From assembly GCA_018304385.1 (NCBI GenBank), contig JAGVWJ010000003.1:1-35400 (forward strand): a stretch of DNA of 35,400 nt, written 5' to 3'. Below are positions 1-6,990 of the stretch, piece by piece. A program made the translations under genes and the position numbers. The notes under the pieces are model-generated. The model was not told where the DNA came from, searched no databases, and saw only the letters and a list, made by a program, of their open reading frames with translations. This DNA comes from Microcaldota archaeon. GTDB taxonomy: Archaea; Micrarchaeota; Micrarchaeia; Anstonellales; Bilamarchaeaceae. Within the stretch, counting starts at the first letter, position 1. Each line of letters begins with the position of its first letter.

Positions 1-2
1 TA

Positions 3-1358
3 TTTCTAACACCTACTAAGCCGCTAGCAAAGCAGCATTTTGAATCTGTTAAAAATATTTTAGGCTTGGATGAAACGAACGTAACTTTGGTTACCGGCGA
101 AATGAAGCCTGAAAAGCGCATAAAAGAATATGAAAAGTCGATTGTAATCACTACGCCGCAAACAATCCGAAATGACTTTGAAGAAAATAGTTTAAACGCG
201 CATTTTGCGCTCTGTATAGTAGATGAAGCGCATAGGTCAGTTGGGGACTACGCATATGTTTACGTAGCAAATAAAATGAAAGAACAAAATGCGCTAATTG
301 TTGGTTTAACCGCTTCGCCCGGAGGCAAGGCAGAGCGCATAAAAGAAGTTTTGGACAATTTACACATTCAAAATATCGAAATTCGAACGAGCTTAGATGA
401 GGATGTAAAACCATACGTGCAGCAGAGCTTCATAAAATGGATTCCAGTTATGCTTTCACCAACACTTAAACTAATTAAACTTACGCTAGATGAAATGATT
501 TCGAAATACGCGCACGCACTTGGAGCTTTGGGTTTTCCACCGCCATTAAGAAACAAAGGAATGTTCATGAAGCTGCGTGAGCACATTCTAAATATCCCAC
601 ATGGTATCAAGTATCCTGCCTTAGTAAATTATTCCGTTCTCTTAAATCTTTTACATATGAGCGAATTAATAGAAACGCAAGGTATGCATGCCTTGCGAAG
701 ATACACTGAAAAAGTAAAAGAAAAAACAAGCAAATCAGGCAAGCTATTGCTAAAAGAACCAAATTTCGCAAAAGTTCTAGAGTTGCTCAATAGCGATGAA
801 GAGCATCCAAAGTTAAAGGTATTAATTGATTTAATAAAATCGCTTCAAAACAAAAAAATAATCGTATTCGCGCAGTATCGTGATCAGGTTAAGCTTATTG
901 AGCAAGAGCTAATTAAGCAAGGTATTACAGCCAAACAATTTGTAGGAAAAAAAGATAGTTATACAAGAAAAATGCAAGAAGAAACTATTGCTGCATTTCG
1001 CAATAATGAATTCAATGTTATGGTCTGTTCATCTGTTGGCGAAGAAGGCATTGATGTTCCAAGTGTTGATACAGTTATTTTTTATGAGCCAATTCCAAGT
1101 GAAATCCGTAGCATCCAACGTCGTGGTCGTGCTGCGCGTTTGAAAGAAGGGGAAATCTATATTCTTATGACAAAAGGTACGCGTGATGAATATTTCTATT
1201 GGTCTGCATTTAACAAAGAAAAAAAGATGAAGGCAATTATTGCAAGTTTGCAGAATAGGTTAAGAAAAGAAAGGCCAGGGCTATCAAAACACACAACTCA
1301 AGACCCACAACCCATAACCAATTTACAAGGCCAGACAAAGATCGGACATTTTGTTTAA
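3..1358 (+). CDS. Hef/FANCM-like superfamily 2 DNA helicase, 5' end outside window
   Basis: Archaeal Hef and eukaryotic FANCM remodel stalled or branched replication forks using ATP. The frame is open from base 3, so the gene begins before the window. Visible motifs, in order: TPTKPLAKQH (motif Ia), VDEAH (Walker B/DEAH), GLTASPG (motif III), and in the second RecA lobe VCSSVGEEGIDVP and QRRGRAAR (motifs V and VI). A helical insertion lies between the lobes, as in Hef. Euryarchaeal Hef usually carries an XPF nuclease domain after the helicase; here the protein stops about 35 residues after the helicase core, so it is a helicase-only form. The C-terminal tail contains a segment encoded by a 7-nt repeat and ends in QTKIGHFV, which resembles a PCNA-interacting peptide. 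The stop overlaps the convergent minus-strand gene by 4 nt. Confidence 0.9.
   Translation, partial: FLTPTKPLAKQHFESVKNILGLDETNVTLVTGEMKPEKRIKEYEKSIVITTPQTIRNDFEENSLNAHFALCIVDEAHRSVGDYAYVYVANKMKEQNALIVGLTASPGGKAERIKEVLDNLHIQNIEIRTSLDEDVKPYVQQSFIKWIPVMLSPTLKLIKLTLDEMISKYAHALGALGFPPPLRNKGMFMKLREHILNIPHGIKYPALVNYSVLLNLLHMSELIETQGMHALRRYTEKVKEKTSKSGKLLLKEPNFAKVLELLNSDEEHPKLKVLIDLIKSLQNKKIIVFAQYRDQVKLIEQELIKQGITAKQFVGKKDSYTRKMQEETIAAFRNNEFNVMVCSSVGEEGIDVPSVDTVIFYEPIPSEIRSIQRRGRAARLKEGEIYILMTKGTRDEYFYWSAFNKEKKMKAIIASLQNRLRKERPGLSKHTTQDPQPITNLQGQTKIGHFV
1295..1322 (+). repeat. Degenerate 7-nt tandem repeat inside the helicase 3' end
   Basis: Four consecutive units read AACTCAA, GACCCAC, AACCCAT, AACCAAT. 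They match the second half of the larger element at 9225-9259 almost unit for unit. The repeat is translated as part of the helicase tail, between the helicase core and the C-terminal PIP-like peptide. Confidence 0.65.
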
Positions 1359-2098
1359 TCCCCAGCCTTTTTCAATTTTTTAAACTCGCGTGGCCTTTCT
1401 TTTTTTCCAGAGAATTTAAACATATAAACAACTAGCGCAGCTATTATCAATAGTGCAGTTGCACCTAATATAATCAAAGAGTTATCACCGCCACCACCAG
1501 CTTTTTTCAAATCCCCAAGTATAATATCACTTGCCTTAAGTGCATTGATATATTCGCCATTATCAATTAGCTCTCGCATTCGTGCTAATTTATTTCTAAT
1601 TTTGTTTTTCTCCTCTCCACTCAGCTGCGCAGCGTTAAATATATTCTCTAGATTAGCTAACTTGTTTCTAGCATCATTTTCCAAATTACTTACTATTTCT
1701 TCTATATCTTCAGCTTCTATTTCTGTTTTTTCTAGTTCATCAGTATTTCCAAGATTTTTCTCCAGGTTTTTAATTTTTTTATCTAGTTCTCCAGTATCAA
1801 TATCAAATAAATAAGCATATTTTGTTGATTTTGCATCCTTTGCCTGCTTTTTATAAATTTCAGATGATTTCTTCAACCGATTTTTAATCTCATCAATCCT
1901 ATTGCCTAACGCATCTTGTTTACTGCTTCTTTCTTTTTCCAACTTTTGTGCATCTAGTTTTGCATTCTCTAATTTTTCAGCAGCTTCTATTATATCATTC
2001 AGATCTTGTGTATCTTTTGCTGCAATAAGCGCATTCTCAACATCCTTAAACGAAGATGGCATTTCTAAAATACCAATTTTAAATATTCTCTCTTTCAA
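1355..2098 (-). CDS. C-terminal fragment of a frameshifted secreted coiled-coil protein, with membrane anchor
   Basis: Predicted coiled coil rich in Lys, Glu and Asn, then a GGGG linker, one transmembrane helix (about residues 208-227) and a short basic tail, so the chain would be membrane-anchored with the coiled coil outside. No known family recognised. This frame is open upstream to about 2140, beyond the TTG at 2098, and reads on as coiled coil. The preceding fragment ends at 2128 in another frame. I therefore think this is the 3' part of one gene running from about 5071 to 1355 rather than an independent gene. There is no ribosome binding site at 2098. Its frame is the same as that of the 5' fragment. 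Confidence 0.6.
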   Translation of the reverse strand: MKERIFKIGILEMPSSFKDVENALIAAKDTQDLNDIIEAAEKLENAKLDAQKLEKERSSKQDALGNRIDEIKNRLKKSSEIYKKQAKDAKSTKYAYLFDIDTGELDKKIKNLEKNLGNTDELEKTEIEAEDIEEIVSNLENDARNKLANLENIFNAAQLSGEEKNKIRNKLARMRELIDNGEYINALKASDIILGDLKKAGGGGDNSLIILGATALLIIAALVVYMFKFSGKKERPREFKKLKKAGD

Positions 2099-2127
2099 AT
2101 CGTTAAACTCTTCAGAAAGTTTTTTTC

Positions 2128-2622
2128 TTAATTTCTTAACTCATTAACTAGATTCTTTTCATAAGATTTCTCTAGTTGTGCTAGTTTCTCTATTGCGTCT
2201 TCAGATGGTATTTTGTAATTATTTAGTGATCCATTAATCTCAGTGATCCTTAATTCTATTTTTTCATTTATTTCGCTACTTACATTCTTGCCTTTAGCAT
2301 TTTCCAGTGCCCTTTCCAATTTTCTCAGTTCATTGTTTAGTTCGTTAACTAATTTCTGGTGTTTCACTTCAGATTTTTGTTTTTGACCATTGTCCTTTTC
2401 TATATTTCTTTCAATTTCAACAATTTTCTTAAGCGCAGTTTCACTATCATTTTTGGTAAATTTATCCTTAGCTTCTTCTAGACGGAGTTTATCATCATTA
2501 CTTAGATTATAAGAATCAAAAAGAGCTATTTTTTCATTTATATAATCAGAAACATCCTCAATGTTATAGATAACTCTTACTATTGCGTCGCTATCTGCAT
2601 CTATATCATTCACATCAAACAA
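2128..2622 (-). CDS. Middle fragment of the frameshifted coiled-coil protein
   Basis: Unrecognised, highly charged coiled-coil segment of 164 residues from a TTG at 2622. The frame is open back to 2676, and the extra residues (LSGERLNNIKKLDNGIV) join smoothly onto the end of the upstream fragment, whose stop is at 2669-2671. At the other end the frame stops at 2128-2130, while the downstream fragment's frame is already open from about 2140. The upstream junction needs one extra base and the downstream junction one missing base, so the net frame is restored. No ribosome binding site or signal sequence supports independent translation. Confidence 0.55.
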   Translation of the reverse strand: MFDVNDIDADSDAIVRVIYNIEDVSDYINEKIALFDSYNLSNDDKLRLEEAKDKFTKNDSETALKKIVEIERNIEKDNGQKQKSEVKHQKLVNELNNELRKLERALENAKGKNVSSEINEKIELRITEINGSLNNYKIPSEDAIEKLAQLEKSYEKNLVNELRN

Positions 2623-2668
2623 AACAATTCCATTATCTAACTTTTTTATATTATTTAAGCGCTCGCCA

Positions 2669-5071
2669 CTAAGTTTCTAGTTTGTGTTTTCCTTTCTCTA
2701 GTTCTGCACCATTGTATTGTAATCCATCTATTTCTACTTCGTCACCAAGCCACATTGCCGCATTTATTTCCAATTCAAAATCTATATTTTCCTCTATATT
2801 AGCGCTTCCATCAGCATTCCCAACTGCACTGACCCTTTTATTTATACTTCTTGCCAGAATTTCCTGTTTTTCAATTTTTATTATATAATTAGCATATGGT
2901 TCAATTTTACTAAGAATTATTTTTATTCTACCTTTAGTTTTTATTACCTCAACATCATTATCATCATTCATATCACTTTTGAAAATCTCTAAATCATAAG
3001 GAAACTCAAAATCAATTGCTGTGTTCTCAGCACTAAAACCCAAATTATTTGAAACCGCAAAAATAATTTTGATATCCGTCGGTTTATCTAACTCTACTAT
3101 ATCAAAACTAAGATCGCTAGTTTTTTCTAGAGCATTTAATACTATGTCTTTGCGAGATTTCCCTAACTCTACTTCTATTTCATTATATGCGTTCCTGATC
3201 TCTTTTAGCTTTCCAATTGCTTTTCTATAATTTATTCTTCCATCTGAATAAAAAGCATCTTGCTCAGTGCCAGCCAAGGTCGTCTTTAGATCTGCAGTTG
3301 CTTCTTTTCCTAGTTTTATTTGTTTTAACAGTTCCTTCCTTTTATTTTCTAAATTTCCATACAATATTTTAGCTTTCGTTAGTATGCTATTTTCAATGTT
3401 TTTTACATTCTCCAAAACCCAAGTTTGCTCTGTTTTTTCAATTAATTTTATCTCTTCATTTTCATAACTAGCATCTATCCCATCGTTTTCCGCAGCCTTT
3501 ATTAGTTTTTTAACATCACTAATAGCAGCCTTTATGCTAACTATCTTTTCCAATGGTTTGTTTTCAAAAATGTTTATTGCAAACCGTACATTTGTTGCAG
3601 CTTGATCAAAATATTCAAACTTATCGCCAAGTGCGCTAGCATCATTTGCCTTTTCAAAAGCTACCTTTGCTTTTTCATAATTTTTTGTCGCCTCATCATG
3701 GATAAAATTATCTTTTGTTATTTTTTCGAATTCTTCTAATAAGGTACTTGCTTCTTTTTGTTTTTCCTCAACCATTTCTTTGAGTTTATCATTTATTGTA
3801 TTTATGCTCCCATCAATGTTATGGTATGTTTTTTCAATATCCTTGAGCACGGTAACTGAGTTTTTAATATACCCAAGTTTCTTTGTCATATACGTTTTTT
3901 TCGCATCATCAAACTCTTCTGCTGCTTGTTCAACATTTGTTTTTATCTCAATAAACATATTACTGATAGTTTCCTTTTTCTCATTGCTGAGCGTTTCACT
4001 TATTACAAAACTCGCAGTTATCTTCTCTGGTATTTGCTTTTTCAATTCATCTAATTTTTTATTAGCCTTAGCTTCCAGTTCTTCTGTTTGTTGGAACAAT
4101 ACCTTGGTATCATCCTCTGCTTCATTTAGCTTTTGTTCTGCAAGCGTTACAATACTTTCAGCCTCCTTTATAGCGCCAGTATCGTTCCATATGATATCGA
4201 TGAGTTCGCTATAAGCTGTGGTGTTTGGCAAAGATTTAGAAAATCCGCTTTTCAGATCGTTTTGGAGTTTTATTATCTGCTGCGAGCTCGTTCCATATTT
4301 TCCATTTGCTCCAGTTTCCATTATGTCCTCAATATAATTACACGCTTCTCTGCCAGTTGAATAGTAATCATTATCGCAAACGCCAGTATACTTTAATTTT
4401 TTATACGCGTCTGCTGCTTCATTCCATTTATTTTCAAGCTCTTTAAATGAATAATCAATCGCATCAATTGCGCTATCCATTAAAGCGCGCCATTTTTTAC
4501 CGTATTCTGAGCATGTTTCAGCAAGTTCTATAATTCTATCATCTTTGGTGTTCGAGAATAGAGCTCCAAATATGTTAGATAACCCACCGATTGCACCTCC
4601 AACAACAGCACCAACAATGCCACCTACCACAGCACCTGGTACGCTAAAAACCCCGCCACTAGGAAGACCAAAGATAAGAGCGCCAGCGGCTGCACCAACA
4701 CTTGCCCCATTTAGGGCATCACCTGCGCTTTTATTTAATATTTCATCAAGTTTTTTCGTTGGGTTTTTCTGAATATCAGCATAAACATCTGCGCATTTCT
4801 TAGCTGCAATTGAGGTTTCTTCTTTATTTTTTATAGCAGTGTTTATTAGACTCTTAAAATTAGAATCTCCTATGTCTTTAATTTTATCCAGCCTTAATTC
4901 GTTTATTGGTATATTAAGCAATCCAGGAAACCAAATATCCTTGTTGCTAGCATATAGTATATTGGGGTTATTTACAAGCCATGCTTGATCATGCCATGGT
5001 CGTGGAAAAGCAGAAATTGCAATCTGGCAAAAAAGGAATAATAAAATTAGCAGCGCGATTCTAGTTCGCAA
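2669..5071 (-). CDS. N-terminal part of a large secreted coiled-coil protein with glycine-zipper segment
   Basis: About 800 residues. An N-terminal signal peptide (IALLILLFLFCQIAISA) is followed by a helical region, a glycine-zipper/alanine-rich hydrophobic segment (roughly residues 125-180, many GxxxG-like steps), then about 450 residues of charged coiled coil and a C-terminal beta-rich domain. No family recognised. I chose the TTG at 5071 because GGAGGT lies just upstream; a TTG at 5083 is the alternative and would be leaderless relative to a TATA box near 5107. Translation would continue into the next fragment if one base at about 2671 were absent. The complete product would be about 1240 residues: signal peptide, zipper, coiled coils, C-terminal anchor. 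Confidence 0.7.
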   Translation of the reverse strand: MRTRIALLILLFLFCQIAISAFPRPWHDQAWLVNNPNILYASNKDIWFPGLLNIPINELRLDKIKDIGDSNFKSLINTAIKNKEETSIAAKKCADVYADIQKNPTKKLDEILNKSAGDALNGASVGAAAGALIFGLPSGGVFSVPGAVVGGIVGAVVGGAIGGLSNIFGALFSNTKDDRIIELAETCSEYGKKWRALMDSAIDAIDYSFKELENKWNEAADAYKKLKYTGVCDNDYYSTGREACNYIEDIMETGANGKYGTSSQQIIKLQNDLKSGFSKSLPNTTAYSELIDIIWNDTGAIKEAESIVTLAEQKLNEAEDDTKVLFQQTEELEAKANKKLDELKKQIPEKITASFVISETLSNEKKETISNMFIEIKTNVEQAAEEFDDAKKTYMTKKLGYIKNSVTVLKDIEKTYHNIDGSINTINDKLKEMVEEKQKEASTLLEEFEKITKDNFIHDEATKNYEKAKVAFEKANDASALGDKFEYFDQAATNVRFAINIFENKPLEKIVSIKAAISDVKKLIKAAENDGIDASYENEEIKLIEKTEQTWVLENVKNIENSILTKAKILYGNLENKRKELLKQIKLGKEATADLKTTLAGTEQDAFYSDGRINYRKAIGKLKEIRNAYNEIEVELGKSRKDIVLNALEKTSDLSFDIVELDKPTDIKIIFAVSNNLGFSAENTAIDFEFPYDLEIFKSDMNDDNDVEVIKTKGRIKIILSKIEPYANYIIKIEKQEILARSINKRVSAVGNADGSANIEENIDFELEINAAMWLGDEVEIDGLQYNGAELEKGKHKLET

Positions 5072-5116
5072 GTTACCTCCCAAGTTATTAGCTAGCTAAA
5101 GGTTTTATATATTTCT

Positions 5117-5143
5117 GTTTATTATATGTTAAGAATAATAAAC
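5117..5143. promoter_or_regulatory. 9-bp perfect inverted repeat, operator candidate of the PGDH-like gene
   Basis: GTTTATTAT at 5117-5125 is repeated as its reverse complement at 5135-5143 with a 9-nt spacer. A TATA-like stretch (TATATATTT) lies at 5107-5115 and a GAGGGTGG ribosome binding site at about 5149-5156. The repeat therefore covers the expected transcription start of the gene at 5163. The same TATA stretch read on the other strand can serve the divergent coiled-coil gene. Confidence 0.5.
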
Positions 5144-5162
5144 GCTTAGAGGGTGGACTAAT

Positions 5163-6227
5163 ATGAAGATTCTAATTGCTGATAAGTTAGATGAAGGTTC
5201 ATTGGTCAAATTACATAGTGCTTTTGATTTAGATCGTGCGGAAGTAGTTAATGCGCCTGCACAAGAATTAGGTCTTGATCGCGAGGGAGGTTGCGCTAGG
5301 AATCGTAGGTTCCTGGCATTTGAGCAGGAGTTGGCTACAGCTGATGTACTCATTGTTAGAAGCACGACAAAAGTGAATGCAGATCTTTTAGCCTATGCAC
5401 CAAATCTTAAACTGGTAGTAAGAGCTGGAAATGGAATGGATAATATAGATCGCGCCGCATGTTCTGCGCGTGGCATAGAAGTTAAAAATGCAGCTGACTT
5501 CCGCGCAGTTACAGAAGCAACAGTCTATGCGATTATTGGGCTGCTTAGGCAAATACCAAGAATACACGCTGCAATGGTTGATGGGCGATGGGAAAAAATT
5601 ATGGGTGCAGAGCTCGCAGGAAAAACAGTTGGCATAGTTGGCTATGGAAAAATAGGAAGCAGTGTTGCTAAAGTGCTTTCTGCGCTTGGTGCTAATGTAA
5701 TATTTTCTGATGTTGTTCCTAAAGAAACAAATGGAGTTGCAATAAAGCAGGTTGCGCTGCCAGAGCTATTAGCTACGAGTGATATTGTATCATTGCATTG
5801 CGATCTAACTGCTGATAATAAAGGTATGATAAATGCTAGTGCACTTGATAAAATGAAAAAAGGTGCATTATTAGTTAATTTTGCGCGTGCAGAGCTAGTT
5901 CATACAGATGCAGTTTGCATTGCTATAGAAACTGGCAAGCTAGGTGGTGCACATCTTGATGTATTCGAACGTGAGCCAAAAGAGCAAAAAGCAGCATTTG
6001 ATGCAGGTAGGATTCGTGCACTAGCACAACGAGGGTTTAATGTTTCATTATCGTCTCATATAGGTAATCAAACTAAAGAGGCGCAATTACGCATTGCAGA
6101 TGAGGTCGTTTCAATAATAAGAAATTTTATTGACGCAAGAAAGCTCGTAACAGAAAGGCGACCTATTAGACTGCCAGCAACACAAGCAGCTGCCGGACAA
6201 CCTGGCCGTACACAACATTCCGGTTGA
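5163..6227 (+). CDS. D-3-phosphoglycerate dehydrogenase-like D-2-hydroxyacid dehydrogenase
   Basis: NAD-dependent D-2-hydroxyacid dehydrogenase, most likely oxidising 3-phosphoglycerate in serine synthesis. Visible: N-terminal VRSTTKV, VVRAGNGMDNID, the Rossmann motif GYGKIG (about residues 160-165), the catalytic Arg in VNFARAELV, Glu in FEREP and His in SSHIGNQT. At 354 residues it lacks the C-terminal ACT domain of long PGDHs, so serine feedback through ACT is not expected. An unusual segment of about 20 residues with clustered Arg and Cys (REGGCARNRRF) sits in the N-terminal domain before the conserved VRSTTKV, and the last 25 residues are low-complexity. ATG chosen with GAGGGTGG upstream. 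The class V aminotransferase at 15368 could serve the same pathway. Other 2-hydroxyacid substrates cannot be excluded. Confidence 0.85.
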   Translation: MKILIADKLDEGSLVKLHSAFDLDRAEVVNAPAQELGLDREGGCARNRRFLAFEQELATADVLIVRSTTKVNADLLAYAPNLKLVVRAGNGMDNIDRAACSARGIEVKNAADFRAVTEATVYAIIGLLRQIPRIHAAMVDGRWEKIMGAELAGKTVGIVGYGKIGSSVAKVLSALGANVIFSDVVPKETNGVAIKQVALPELLATSDIVSLHCDLTADNKGMINASALDKMKKGALLVNFARAELVHTDAVCIAIETGKLGGAHLDVFEREPKEQKAAFDAGRIRALAQRGFNVSLSSHIGNQTKEAQLRIADEVVSIIRNFIDARKLVTERRPIRLPATQAAAGQPGRTQHSG

Positions 6228-6236
6228 TTATTTAAA
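6228..6236 (+). promoter_or_regulatory. TATA box of the fibrillarin gene (leaderless)
   Basis: TTATTTAAA is centred 27 nt upstream of the ATG at 6259 and no ribosome binding site precedes that ATG, so transcription probably starts at the start codon. Confidence 0.5.
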
Positions 6237-6258
6237 CAATTCCATCTATTTTCTTTTT

Positions 6259-6909
6259 ATGAAATCTATCTTTACAGGAGTTTATTTATTAGATAATAAA
6301 CTGGCAACTCTTAATGCTGTGCCCGGCAAACAGGTTTACAATGAACACTTAATTAAAAGAGAAGGTAAAGAGTTTCGCCTTTGGGATCCATTTCGCAGCA
6401 AGCTTGCAGCAGCAGTAAAAAAAAGCCTGAAAACGTTTCCATTTGTAGCAGGTTCCAAGGTGCTTTATCTAGGTGCATCTACTGGTACAACTGTTTCTCA
6501 TTTAAGTGATATTATTGGCAATGGTGAAATCTTTGCTATAGAAATATCAGCGCATGTTATGAAAAGCCTGCTTAGGTTAGCTGATCAACGCAATAACATT
6601 ATTCCGATTCTTGCAGATGCAAACAAGCCAAGAGAATATAGAGATGTCGGACAGGTTGATGTGTTATACCAAGATGTCGCACAGGCAAATCAATCTGAGA
6701 TATTAATAAAAAATGCACAGCAATTTCTCAAACCAGAAGGCATTGCAATGCTTGCAATAAAAAGCCAGAGTATAGATGTAACGAAGAAGCCAAGCGAGGT
6801 ATTTGAGCAGGAATTAAGAAAATTATCTGAATTTTTTGAAGTGCTGGAAACGTTTGAGTTGGAGCCATTCGACAAAGATCATCTTTTTGTTGTTTTAAAA
6901 AAGCTATAA
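6259..6909 (+). CDS. flpA: Fibrillarin-like rRNA/tRNA 2'-O-methyltransferase
   Basis: Catalytic subunit of the archaeal box C/D RNP, which methylates ribose 2'-OH groups in rRNA and tRNA guided by small RNAs, together with Nop5 and L7Ae. Visible fibrillarin features: the N-terminal RLWDPFRSKLAA block, the AdoMet site VLYLGASTGTTVSHLSDI (about residues 70-87), the acidic motif AIEISAHVM, and the fibrillarin-specific YQDVAQ followed by GIAMLAIKSQSIDV. At 216 residues it has the normal archaeal length. No nop5 gene is next to it here, although the two are often neighbours. The start is the ATG at 6259, positioned for a leaderless transcript. Confidence 0.95.
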   Translation: MKSIFTGVYLLDNKLATLNAVPGKQVYNEHLIKREGKEFRLWDPFRSKLAAAVKKSLKTFPFVAGSKVLYLGASTGTTVSHLSDIIGNGEIFAIEISAHVMKSLLRLADQRNNIIPILADANKPREYRDVGQVDVLYQDVAQANQSEILIKNAQQFLKPEGIAMLAIKSQSIDVTKKPSEVFEQELRKLSEFFEVLETFELEPFDKDHLFVVLKKL

Positions 6910-6914
6910 TTTTC

Positions 6915-6929
6915 GAGGAAAAAATCCTC
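6915..6929. other. Small hairpin after fibrillarin gene
   Basis: GAGGA (6915-6919) pairs with TCCTC (6925-6929) around an A5 loop. A run of A follows on the plus strand; on the minus strand the T-run precedes the hairpin. It may mark the 3' end of the fibrillarin transcript or sit just upstream of the next promoter. Function is unclear. Confidence 0.3.
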
Positions 6930-6946
6930 AAAAAAAAAACGAAAGA

Positions 6947-6954
6947 TTTATAAA
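6947..6954 (+). promoter_or_regulatory. TATA box of the beta-helix surface protein gene
   Basis: TTTATAAA is centred about 40 nt upstream of the ATG at 6991. An AGGTGA ribosome binding site lies at about 6979-6984, so the transcript would have a leader of roughly 10-15 nt. Confidence 0.5.
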
Positions 6955-6990
6955 GCTTATTTACTTACTTATTCCGAAGGTGACTTTACC

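Noticed and set aside
3780..4214. 144-codon plus-strand frame opposite the coiled-coil gene
   Set aside because: Ser/Phe/Val-rich sequence typical of the antisense of Lys/Glu coiled coils.
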